A DNA stretch of 64,000 nt from Microbacterium aoyamense (lineage in GTDB: Bacteria; Actinomycetota; Actinomycetes; Actinomycetales; Microbacteriaceae), in assembly GCF_023155855.1 (NCBI RefSeq), contig NZ_JAKNUT010000003.1, positions 310,001 to 374,000 on the forward strand, given 5' to 3'. Both the position numbers and the translations under genes were made by a program. The notes below the pieces were generated by a model. The model had not been told where the DNA came from and did not search any database. It saw only the letters and a list, made by a program, of their open reading frames with translations. Of the stretch, positions 27,256 through 34,937 are shown piece by piece. The stretch's first letter is position 1, and the number at the start of each line of letters is the position of its first letter.

Positions 27256-28835
27256 CCGAGCAGACCGAAACGTCTCAGCGCCCCGTCCTCGTCGTGGACT
27301 TCGGCGCGCAGTACGCGCAGCTGATCGCCCGTCGCGTGCGTGAGGCGGGCGTGTACAGCGAGATCGTGCCGCACACGGCATCCGCCGCCGAGATCGCTGC
27401 CAGGAACCCCGTCGGCATCATCCTCTCGGGCGGTCCGTCGTCGGTCTACGAAGAGGGGGCGCCGTCGCTGGATGCCGGCGTCTTCGACCTCGGCGTGCCG
27501 ACGCTCGGCATCTGCTACGGCTTCCAGGTCATGGCGCAGGCGCTCGGCGGCGAGGTGGCGAACACGGGGCTTCGCGAATACGGGGCGACGGATGCCGCGG
27601 TCACGGGCGACGGCGGTGTCCTGCTCGCAGGGCAGCCGGCCGCGCAGAACGTGTGGATGAGCCACGGTGACCAGGTGTCGCGGGCGCCCGAGGGCTTCGA
27701 AGTGCTCGCCTCGACGGCGGCCACGCCCGTCGCGGCGTTCGGCAGCGACGAGAAGCGCTTCTACGGTGTGCAGTGGCACCCCGAGGTCAAACACTCCGAC
27801 CACGGTCAGCGCGTCATCGAGAACTTCCTCCACGTCGGCGCCGGGCTCCCGGCCGACTGGAACAGTGGCAATGTCATCGCCGAGCAGGTCGGTCGCATCC
27901 GCGAGCAGATCGGCGCAGGCCGAGTCATCTGCGGTCTGTCGGGCGGTGTCGACTCCGCCGTCGCGGCCGCCCTCGTGCACGAAGCGGTCGGCGATCAGCT
28001 CGTGTGCATCTTCGTCGACCACGGGCTGCTCCGTAAGAACGAGCGCGAACAGGTCGAGCAGGACTACGTCGCCTCGACGGGCGTGCGCCTGGTCACCGTC
28101 GACGCGCGCGAGCGCTTCCTGACGGCGCTCGCCGGCGTGAGCGACCCCGAGCAGAAGCGCAAGATCATCGGGCGCGAGTTCATCCGCACGTTCGAAGAGG
28201 CCGAGAAGGCGCTCGTCGCCGAGGCCGCTGCCGACGGCGAGCCGATCCGCTTCCTCGTGCAGGGCACGCTGTACCCCGACGTCGTCGAGTCGGGCGGCGG
28301 CACGGGCACGGCGAACATCAAGTCGCACCACAATGTCGGCGGCCTGCCCGAAGACCTGCAGTTCGAGCTCGTCGAGCCGCTGCGCACGCTCTTCAAGGAC
28401 GAGGTCCGCGCGATCGGCCGCGAACTCGGCCTCCCCGAGGTGATCGTCGGCCGCCAGCCCTTTCCGGGCCCCGGCCTCGGCATCCGGATCGTGGGTGAGG
28501 TCACCGCTGACCGCCTCGAGATCCTGCGTGACGCCGACGCCATCGCCCGCGAAGAGCTGACGCGCGCCGGGCTCGACGGCGAGATCTGGCAGTGCCCCGT
28601 CGTCCTCCTCGCCGACGTGCGGTCGGTGGGCGTGCAGGGCGACGGCCGCACCTACGGGCATCCGATCGTCCTGCGGCCCGTCTCGTCGGAGGACGCGATG
28701 ACGGCGGACTGGACGCGTCTGCCGTACGACGTGCTCGCCCGCGTCTCGAACCGCATCACGAACGAGGTGCGCGACGTCAACCGTGTCGTGCTCGACGTCA
28801 CGTCGAAGCCACCGGGCACCATCGAGTGGGAGTGA
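27252..28835 (+). CDS. guaA: GMP synthase (glutamine-hydrolysing)
   Basis: A 527-residue two-part enzyme converting XMP to GMP. The class I glutamine amidotransferase has the nucleophile in TLGICYGFQ and His-x-Glu in QWHPEV. The ATP pyrophosphatase P-loop is [15 protein letters not shown], and the C-terminal dimerisation domain ends [17 protein letters not shown]. The only start that fits is TTG 27252, overlapping the DUF3817 stop (TTGA), so translation is coupled and probably weak. A strong terminator follows within three bases of the stop. Confidence 0.96.
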   Translation: MTEQTETSQRPVLVVDFGAQYAQLIARRVREAGVYSEIVPHTASAAEIAARNPVGIILSGGPSSVYEEGAPSLDAGVFDLGVPTLGICYGFQVMAQALGGEVANTGLREYGATDAAVTGDGGVLLAGQPAAQNVWMSHGDQVSRAPEGFEVLASTAATPVAAFGSDEKRFYGVQWHPEVKHSDHGQRVIENFLHVGAGLPADWNSGNVIAEQVGRIREQIGAGRVICGLSGGVDSAVAAALVHEAVGDQLVCIFVDHGLLRKNEREQVEQDYVASTGVRLVTVDARERFLTALAGVSDPEQKRKIIGREFIRTFEEAEKALVAEAAADGEPIRFLVQGTLYPDVVESGGGTGTANIKSHHNVGGLPEDLQFELVEPLRTLFKDEVRAIGRELGLPEVIVGRQPFPGPGLGIRIVGEVTADRLEILRDADAIAREELTRAGLDGEIWQCPVVLLADVRSVGVQGDGRTYGHPIVLRPVSSEDAMTADWTRLPYDVLARVSNRITNEVRDVNRVVLDVTSKPPGTIEWE

Positions 28836-28837
28836 TA

Positions 28838-28871
28838 GAGGGATGCCTCGGCTTGCGCCGGGGCATCCCTC
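28838..28871. terminator. guaA terminator with paired GGATGCC/GGCATCC
   Basis: GAGGGATGCC and GGCATCCCTC form a perfect outer stem; CGGC/GCCG continues it around a TTGC loop after one mismatch. The heptamer pair is inside the stem. Confidence 0.9.
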
Positions 28872-28912
28872 ATTCGTCGACGCGGTCGTGCTGCGTCGCC
28901 GCGCGAGGCAGG

Positions 28913-30319
28913 ATGGAGACTGTGACCGAGCCGACCTTCCCCGACGCCGACTACGTCGTCCTGTCGAGCCGGCTCATCCCCGACCTCGATGGCGGCTACA
29001 CGCTTGCGACGCTCGCGCGGGCGAGGCAGATGGCGGCCGCCGGCGTGCAAGACGGCCGTGGACCGCTGCTGTTGACGGTCGATCCGGGCACGGCGGCGGA
29101 TCACGCGCGGCATCGGGCGGCCTTCGACGGTCGCGACCTCATCACCGAGCCTTCGGTCATGCGCAATCTGTTCGATGAGGCCGTCGCGCCCGAGGGCGGA
29201 GCCGCCGCCTGGCTGATCGGAGCGGCGCATCCGGGCGATCCCGATCCGTCGCTCGAGTACCGTTCGGTGGCGGATGCCGCAGTCGACCTCCCGGTCATCG
29301 TGGGCGATCCCGACTGGCACATCAGCACAGCGCCGGTCGTCGTGCGACGCGCCGACGGCTCGGTCGCGGGCGTCCTGGACGGCTTCGGGTCGCTGTATCG
29401 GGCCTGGCTGGACCACGTCGTCACAGGACTGAGGGCGGGCGATCCCGATCGCCAGGTCGTCGTCGTGTGCGAATCGCGTCAGCTCGGGGAGCTGCTCGCG
29501 GGGTGGGATGACCCGGATGCCCGGCTCATGCATGCGATCCACACGATCCACCTCGAGGCCCCGTACACGCCCGACGCCGCGGTGAACGCGCTCTGGTCGC
29601 GCTGGTTCTCGCTCGCCGAGAGATTCGACGCCGTCCTGTGGCCGACGGAGGCGCAGCGCGCCGATGTCGCGGACCGGTTCGGTGGCGCGGGGGTCCACAT
29701 CGTCGCCCCGCACGGCGTGCCGGCCGCGGCATCCGTCTCTCCATCGTCCGGACGCGTGCTCGGTCGCGTGGTCATGCTCAACCGCCTCGCTCCCGGGAAG
29801 CGCATCGATCACGCCGTGCGTGCGTTCGCAGCCGTCGTGGAGGCGGTGCCGGATGCCACGCTCGACGTCTACGGCGACGGCCCCGAGCGAGCGCGTCTGC
29901 AGGCGCTGATCGACGAGCTCGGGCTCGGCGCGCACGTCGTGCTGCGCGGCCAGACCGATGAGCCCGGGCGGGCGCTGCGGGAGGCGATGGCCTTCGTGTC
30001 CACGTCCGCCTACGAGGGGCAGGGGCTCTCGATCGTCGAGGCGCTCGCCGACGGATGCCCGGTCGTGTCCTATGCGGCACCGTACGGACCGCGCGAGCTG
30101 CTCTCGCGAGGCGGCGGACTGCTGGTCGCCGACGGTGATGAGGGCGCCCTCACCCAGGCGATCGTGCGCGTGCTGACCGACATCGAGCTGCACGAGCGGC
30201 TGGGGCTCGAGGCCGTCCAGGCGGCGCGGGCGGTCGATCCCGAGCGCGCGATGGCTGCGCTCGCCGGCGCGGCGCGCGACGTGCTCTCGCGCCCCAGCAG
30301 GCGCTCCTCTCGAGAGTGA
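28913..30319 (+). CDS. Family 4 glycosyltransferase, TarM/TagE/GtfA-like
   Basis: A 468-residue GT-B enzyme. The N-terminal half ends with a MHAIHTIHLEAPY segment, the conserved His region of TarM/GtfA-type enzymes. The C-terminal Rossmann half has VVMLNRLAPGKRIDHAVRAF, LDVYGDGPERARL and the donor-binding EX7E motif in TSAYEGQGLSIVEALADG. Relatives add glucose or GlcNAc to wall teichoic acid or to serine-rich proteins. ATG 28913 or GTG 28922 could start it. It stands alone after the guaA terminator. The acceptor is unknown. Confidence 0.82.
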   Translation: METVTEPTFPDADYVVLSSRLIPDLDGGYTLATLARARQMAAAGVQDGRGPLLLTVDPGTAADHARHRAAFDGRDLITEPSVMRNLFDEAVAPEGGAAAWLIGAAHPGDPDPSLEYRSVADAAVDLPVIVGDPDWHISTAPVVVRRADGSVAGVLDGFGSLYRAWLDHVVTGLRAGDPDRQVVVVCESRQLGELLAGWDDPDARLMHAIHTIHLEAPYTPDAAVNALWSRWFSLAERFDAVLWPTEAQRADVADRFGGAGVHIVAPHGVPAAASVSPSSGRVLGRVVMLNRLAPGKRIDHAVRAFAAVVEAVPDATLDVYGDGPERARLQALIDELGLGAHVVLRGQTDEPGRALREAMAFVSTSAYEGQGLSIVEALADGCPVVSYAAPYGPRELLSRGGGLLVADGDEGALTQAIVRVLTDIELHERLGLEAVQAARAVDPERAMAALAGAARDVLSRPSRRSSRE

Positions 30320-30505
30320 TCCGCTCGGGCTGATCCACCCTGGGCCGAAGCATCCGTCACGCCGCCGCCCTCGGCTCGGCCAAGGGAATCTGCCCTGCTG
30401 AGGTCCGAGACCCGTGATCCCATCCTCCCTCCGGCAACCGACCTTGGCCCGGGCGAGGATCGGTTCCACTGAGAGCGATCCGCCGCCGGCGGAAGAGCGT
30501 GCCGG

Positions 30506-30535
30506 GCCGATCTGCGGTGGGCTGATCCGCGGTGG
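30506..30535. repeat. Tandem 15-bp repeat upstream of clpP genes
   Basis: Two adjacent copies, GCCGATCTGCGGTGG and GCTGATCCGCGGTGG (13 of 15 identical), 45 bases before the clpP start. A TCCGCC-GCC-GGCGGA inverted repeat lies just upstream (30479-30493). These are candidate binding sites for a regulator of the clp operon; I cannot match them to ClgR. Confidence 0.5.
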
Positions 30536-30580
30536 GCAGACACGCCACTTCTGCCGCGACCGAAAGCGCAGGCTGGGGTC

Positions 30581-31195
30581 ATGGCAGAAGACGGCAAGAT
30601 CCCGCAGTTCGGAGCCGAGGCGCGGCGCGAACTGCTCCACCAACGCGTGCTCGTGCTCGACGGTGCGCTCGACGACGACAACGGCACGCTGATCGCGACG
30701 CAGATGCTCGCCCTCGCGGCGGAGGACGAGGCATCCGACGTCGCCCTCTGGATCCACTCGCCGGGCGGCTCGGTGCCGTCGATGCTCGCGATCCGAGACA
30801 TCATGCGGATCATCCCGAACGACGTGTCGACGCTCGCCCTCGGGCTGGCGTGCAGCGCGGGGCAGTTCCTGCTGTCGGCGGGAACGCCGGGCAAGCGCCG
30901 CGCGCTGCCGCACGCGCGCATCCTCATGCACCAGGGCTCGTCGGGCATCGGCGGCTCGACCGTCGAGGTCGAGGTGCAGGCGGGCGACCTGCGGCACACG
31001 CGCGACACCGTTCTCGGGCTGATCGCCGAGGACACCGGTCAGCCGATCGCGCAGATCTTCGAGGACTCGCTGCACGACCGCTGGTACACCGCGCAGCAGG
31101 CGCTCGAGTACGGCTTCATCGATGCCGTCGTCGACGACTTCTCGCAGATCGCGCCTCTGCGTCGGCGCTCGGCGGGACTGGGGGTCGCGGCGTGA
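30581..31195 (+). CDS. clpP: ClpP-type serine protease subunit with intact triad
   Basis: A 204-residue ClpP. The triad is Ser92 (GLACSAGQ), His117 (RILMHQG) and Asp166 (SLHDRW), with the same 25- and 49-residue spacing as E. coli ClpP. The oxyanion segment SPGGSVPSM is present. It lacks a clear propeptide. It forms the degradation chamber used with a Clp ATPase. The -10 resembles CAGGCT just before the ATG. The next gene starts inside its stop codon (GTGA). Confidence 0.92.
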   Translation: MAEDGKIPQFGAEARRELLHQRVLVLDGALDDDNGTLIATQMLALAAEDEASDVALWIHSPGGSVPSMLAIRDIMRIIPNDVSTLALGLACSAGQFLLSAGTPGKRRALPHARILMHQGSSGIGGSTVEVEVQAGDLRHTRDTVLGLIAEDTGQPIAQIFEDSLHDRWYTAQQALEYGFIDAVVDDFSQIAPLRRRSAGLGVAA

Positions 31196-31779
31196 GCACG
31201 TATACGATCCCGAACGTCGTCGCCCAGCATCCGCGGGGCGAGCGCATCATGGACGTCTACTCGCACCTGCTCGCCGAGCGCGTCGTCTACCTCGGCACGG
31301 GCATCGACGCGGGTGTCGCGAACGCCCTGATCGCGCAGCTGCTGCACCTCGACGCCGACAGTCATGACCGCGACATCCAGCTCTACATCAACTGCGAGGG
31401 CGGCGATCCGGCGGCGATGCTCGCGATCTACGACACGATGCAGCACATCCGCCCCGACGTCGCGACGACTGTCGTCGGTCAGGCGATCGGAGTCGGCGCG
31501 GTCATGCTCGCCGCCGGCGCGGCGGGCAAGCGCGCCGTGCTCCCGCATGCGCGCGTCGTGCTGCACCAGCCCGCAGCACAGGGCCGGGGCACGATCCCCG
31601 ACCTCATCCTGCAGGCGGACGAGCTCGTGCGCGTGCGCGGCGACGTCGAGGCCATCCTGGCGCGGCACACGGGTCAGGACGCTGCGCGCCTGCGCGCCGA
31701 CACCGATCGCGACCGCATCTTCACGGCGTTGGATGCTGTGGCCTACGGCCTCGCGGATCGCGTGCTCTCCCAGCGCTGA
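31192..31779 (+). CDS. ClpP-like subunit lacking catalytic serine (ClpR type)
   Basis: A 195-residue ClpP paralogue. Where ClpP has GQAxSMG this protein has GQAIGVG: the codon at 31489-31491 is GGA, Gly100 instead of Ser. His125 (VVLHQP) and Asp174 (TDRDRI) remain, and SPGGS is replaced by CEGGD. It should fold and oligomerise but not cleave peptides, like ClpR of cyanobacteria and plastids. Translational coupling (GTGA) to the active ClpP suggests a mixed ring with fixed stoichiometry. Confidence 0.9.
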   Translation: MSTYTIPNVVAQHPRGERIMDVYSHLLAERVVYLGTGIDAGVANALIAQLLHLDADSHDRDIQLYINCEGGDPAAMLAIYDTMQHIRPDVATTVVGQAIGVGAVMLAAGAAGKRAVLPHARVVLHQPAAQGRGTIPDLILQADELVRVRGDVEAILARHTGQDAARLRADTDRDRIFTALDAVAYGLADRVLSQR

Positions 31780-31974
31780 GTGGGCGATTTCCCGGCGACG
31801 GACTTCTCTGTGTCAGATCGGAGGAGAATCGTGTTTCGAGCGGGCGGTGGCGCGTGGGCACGGCCGGATCTCCTACGGTTTGCGACGGCCACGAACGTAC
31901 GCCGCCAGCGCCCAGACCTGATCGGCGCGAGCTCGACGCTCGATCTTCTCGACCAGTGCTCACGGCTGCTCTCG

Positions 31975-32685
31975 TCAGGCGGCGGCGCGCACGGCGGCGA
32001 CGGCATCGGCGGGGGAGCCGTGCCAGGGGCCGCCGTGCCCTGGGAGCACCCACGCCGCGTCGAGATCGGCGATGCGCTCGAGCGATGCGAGCGCCTGTGC
32101 GGGGTCATCGGTGAACGGCGCCGGGGCGGGGCCGGTCCGGCCCGTCGTGACGTGGCGCGTCGTGAGGGCGTCGCCGACGAACACGGCCTTCGCGACGGGC
32201 GAATGGATCGCGATGCTCCCGGGCGAGTGGCCCGGCATCCCGATGACCCGCGGAGCTCCCGGCAGGTCGAGGACGTCGCCGTCGGCGACCTCGACGACCT
32301 CGGTGAGGGGGCGAGTCCGCATCGCGCCCTTGCGCAGTCCGTAGGCGAAGAACCCGAGTGTCGGGCCGAGCTTCATCTTCGGCATCTCGTTCTTCGGCTT
32401 GTCTCCGCCCTTGGCGCGCGCGGCGTCGGCACCGTGCACGAAGATCGGCACCCCCGCCTCGGTCCGCAGCCGCTCGGCGAACCCGATGTGGTCGGCGTCC
32501 CCGTGCGTGATGACGGCGCCGCGCACGTCGGCGAGAGATCGACCGATCGCGGTGAGCTCGGCAAGCAGATCCTTGAACTGGCCGGGCATCCCCGCGTCGA
32601 TGACGGTGACGCCTTCGGGGGTGACGACGAGGTAGGCCGCCACGATGTCGTTGCCGATCCGGTACAGGTGTTCGTCGAGTCGCAT
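31975..32685 (-). CDS. MBL-fold metallo-hydrolase
   Basis: A 236-residue metallo-beta-lactamase-fold protein. The metal motif reads THGDADHIG (H-x-D-x-D-H with Gly-Asp inserted), followed by further ligands in GMPGHSPGS and VFVGDAL, and a terminal His in VLPGHGGPW. Substrate unknown; members include lactonases and glyoxalase II-like enzymes. ATG 32685 has GGAGGACC upstream. It is divergent from a TetR gene across two TATGATAG-type operators and is probably repressed by it. The 195 bases after its stop hold no credible gene. Confidence 0.87.
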   Translation of the reverse strand: MRLDEHLYRIGNDIVAAYLVVTPEGVTVIDAGMPGQFKDLLAELTAIGRSLADVRGAVITHGDADHIGFAERLRTEAGVPIFVHGADAARAKGGDKPKNEMPKMKLGPTLGFFAYGLRKGAMRTRPLTEVVEVADGDVLDLPGAPRVIGMPGHSPGSIAIHSPVAKAVFVGDALTTRHVTTGRTGPAPAPFTDDPAQALASLERIADLDAAWVLPGHGGPWHGSPADAVAAVRAAA

Positions 32686-32707
32686 GAGGTCCTCCAGGGT
32701 TGCGCAT

Positions 32708-32733
32708 GGCTATGATAGGTAGCTATGATAGCT
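32708..32733. promoter_or_regulatory. Two adjacent TetR operators
   Basis: GGCTATGATAGGT (32708-32720) and AGCTATGATAGCT (32721-32733, a perfect 6-1-6 palindrome) are contiguous 13-bp sites in the divergent MBL/TetR promoter region. Confidence 0.75.
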
Positions 32734-32761
32734 TACGTCAATAGCCATCAAGGAGGCCCGG

Positions 32762-33331
32762 ATGCCGACCCCCGACCGCACGTCGCTCGCTGACATCGTC
32801 GCCGCCGGGCGGTCGCTGCTCGAGACCGGTGGCCCCTCGGCGGTCACGATGAGTGCTGTCGCCGCACGCGTGGGCGTCCGCGCGCCCTCGCTCTACAAGC
32901 GCGTCCGCGACCGCGACGCGCTGATCGTGCTCATCGCCGAGGCGACCGCCGACGCACTGACCGAGCGGCTCGCGGCATCCGATCCGTCGATCCCCGGCTA
33001 CGCACGCACGTTCCGCGCGTTCGCCCACGAGCAGCCCGAAGGCTTCCGCCTGATTTTCACGACCGACGGCGCAGCGGCCGCGACCGCTCGGTCGGCCGCG
33101 CCGCTGCTCGTCGCGGTGCGCGACGTCGTGGGACCTGAACACGAGTTGGATGCCGCACGCCTGTTCACCGCGTGGGCGATGGGCTTCGTCACCATGGAGC
33201 TCGCCGGCGGGTTCCGCATGGGCGGCGATGTCGACGGCGCGTTCGAGTTCGGGCTCGCCGCGGTCCAGTCCGGGCTCGCGGCTCAGGCGCCGCGTGCTCC
33301 GGGCCAGGTCTTGCCGGCCCACGGATCGTAA
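32762..33331 (+). CDS. TetR-family regulator (divergent from MBL hydrolase)
   Basis: A 189-residue regulator: HTH at about 10-55 (PSAVTMSAVAARVGVRAPSL followed by YKRVRDRDALI), then a helical ligand domain of the WHG type (ELAGGFRMGGDVDGAFEFGL). ATG 32762 has AAGGAGG upstream. It is expected to repress itself and the MBL gene through the twin 13-bp sites. Its last 49 bases overlap the convergent LigD-like gene. Confidence 0.88.
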   Translation: MPTPDRTSLADIVAAGRSLLETGGPSAVTMSAVAARVGVRAPSLYKRVRDRDALIVLIAEATADALTERLAASDPSIPGYARTFRAFAHEQPEGFRLIFTTDGAAAATARSAAPLLVAVRDVVGPEHELDAARLFTAWAMGFVTMELAGGFRMGGDVDGAFEFGLAAVQSGLAAQAPRAPGQVLPAHGS

Positions 33332-34521
33332 TCTGCGATCAGGTCCTCCTGCTCGGGACGCTCCGCTTCGGGCACGTGCTGCAGGTTCACCCGCACGCGA
33401 TACCAGAGCGATGACGAGCCGCGCATCCCGTCGACGAGGACGTCGGCCGGATGCAGCTGCGCGGCGACGGAGGGATGCGTCGCCTTCCACATCTCGAGAG
33501 CGTCGAGCGCCTCCGGCTTGGTCTTCGTCCGGGCGAGCTCGATGAGGGGCATGACGGACTGCCGACGACCGTCCGCACCGCCGCGCGGCGGCTTCTCGGC
33601 GGGGCCGAGCTCCTGGGCGAGGGCGAGAAGCCCCGCGAGCGACCCCGCTGAACGGTCGATACCGGCGTGGGGGTCGCCGATCTCGGCGTAGCGCTCGAGC
33701 ACGGTCGGCACCGTGAACTCCTCGGGCCGACGGACACGCACCTCGCTCCAGTCGAGCGGCGTCGACACGCGCGCGTCGGGGAGGGGCCGGATCGAATAGG
33801 CCGACGCGACCGTGCGGTCCTTCGCGTTCTGGTTGAAGTCGACGAAGACGCTCTCGCCGCGCTCCTCCTTCCACCAGCGCGCGGTCGCGAGGCCCGGTGC
33901 GCGATTCTCGACCTCGCGGGCGAGGGTCTCGGCCGCGAGCCGCACTTTCGCATAGTCCCACTCGGGTGCGATCCGCACGAGGATGTGCATTCCCCGCGAT
34001 CCGCTCGTCTTCGGCCACCCGACCAGACCCGTGTCGTCGAGCACCTCGCGGGCGACGAAGGCGACGTCCACGATCTGCGACCAGTCCACCCCCGGCATGG
34101 GATCCAGGTCGATGCGCAGCTCGTCGGGGTGGTCGAGATCCTCGGCACGGACGGGATGCGGGTTGAGGTCGAGGCAGCCGAGGTTCACGACCCACGCGAG
34201 GCCCGCGGCATCCCGGATCACCGCTTCTTCCGCCGACGTCCCGCGAGCGTAGTGCAGCGTCGCGGTGTCGATGAACTCGGGATGATTCTCGGGTACGCGC
34301 TTCTGGAAGAAGGCCTCCTGGTCGATCCCCTTCACGAATCGCTTGAGCACCATCGGTCGGCCGCCGGCGCCGCGCAGCGCGCCATCGGCCACCGCGAGGT
34401 AGTAGTTCACGACGTCGAGCTTCGACAGGCCGACCTGCGGGAAGACGATCTTGTCGGGGCTCGAGACGCGCACCTCGTGGCCCTCGACGTCGAGGAAGGT
34501 CTCTTTGCGTACGGGGCTCAC
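33283..34521 (-). CDS. Stand-alone LigD-type polymerase/primase domain protein
   Basis: A 412-residue protein of the archaeo-eukaryotic primase family found as the polymerase domain of NHEJ ligase LigD. Visible features: VSSPDKIVFPQVGLSK near the N-terminus, the catalytic metal motif RIDLDPMPG, TSGSRGMHILVRI, and VFVDFNQNAKDRTVASAYS. A further 110 residues follow the catalytic core. No ligase, nuclease or Ku gene is present in the window. It could fill gaps or add ribonucleotides during end joining. GTG 34521 is seven bases after TAGCGT, a leaderless pattern. Confidence 0.88.
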   Translation of the reverse strand: MSPVRKETFLDVEGHEVRVSSPDKIVFPQVGLSKLDVVNYYLAVADGALRGAGGRPMVLKRFVKGIDQEAFFQKRVPENHPEFIDTATLHYARGTSAEEAVIRDAAGLAWVVNLGCLDLNPHPVRAEDLDHPDELRIDLDPMPGVDWSQIVDVAFVAREVLDDTGLVGWPKTSGSRGMHILVRIAPEWDYAKVRLAAETLAREVENRAPGLATARWWKEERGESVFVDFNQNAKDRTVASAYSIRPLPDARVSTPLDWSEVRVRRPEEFTVPTVLERYAEIGDPHAGIDRSAGSLAGLLALAQELGPAEKPPRGGADGRRQSVMPLIELARTKTKPEALDALEMWKATHPSVAAQLHPADVLVDGMRGSSSLWYRVRVNLQHVPEAERPEQEDLIADYDPWAGKTWPGARGA

Positions 34522-34561
34522 TTCTCACACGCTAGTGAGCGATGGATGCCGCCCGCCAGAG

Positions 34562-34870
34562 CTACGCGGCGAGCACCATCGCTGCCGCGGGCGCGGGAGC
34601 GGCCGCCCGCAGCTCCTCGGCGACCGCGGTCGTGAGGTCGACGAGCGTCACCTCGAGGGCTCCGGCGACCGCAGCGATCATCTCGCTCGACGGTTCCTTG
34701 AGCCCGCGCTCCATCTCGGACAGGTACTGGGGAGAGACGCCGGCCCGTTCCGCGGTGTCGGCGAGACGCTCGCCCCGCTCATGACGCAGGTGGCGCAGTA
34801 GAGCGCCCAGGACGTCGCGCCACAGAGGTTCGGGAGTGCGGGGAGCGCGGAGCGGGATGATCTCGGCCAT
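34562..34870 (-). CDS. XRE-family HTH regulator
   Basis: A 102-residue protein with an HTH_3 domain (LLRHLRHERGERLADTAERA, then GVSPQYLSEMERGLKEPS) at about 22-75 and an Ala-rich C-terminus. This resembles the short ClgR/PopR-type regulators that control clp genes in Actinobacteria (the EMERGLKEPSSEMIAA segment is characteristic of that group), but direct assignment needs alignment. -10 TATCGT is six bases before the ATG (34870), so it is probably leaderless. It stands between the LigD-like and hydrolase genes. Confidence 0.85.
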   Translation of the reverse strand: MAEIIPLRAPRTPEPLWRDVLGALLRHLRHERGERLADTAERAGVSPQYLSEMERGLKEPSSEMIAAVAGALEVTLVDLTTAVAEELRAAAPAPAAAMVLAA

Positions 34871-34937
34871 GCGCTCACGATAGGCCGCGGCATCCGTCGT
34901 TCCGAGTCAGTTCCGCCGACAGCAGAACGTGGCGGCC

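Noticed and set aside
28652..31075. An 807-codon minus-strand frame
   Set aside because: Antisense to the glycosyltransferase and clpP genes, which have clear motifs; no domain or ribosome-binding site.
31780..31974. A possible short C-terminal fragment on the minus strand (about 27 codons ending VRGRRKP)
   Set aside because: It has no start codon and is preceded by in-frame stops; too short to call a pseudogene.
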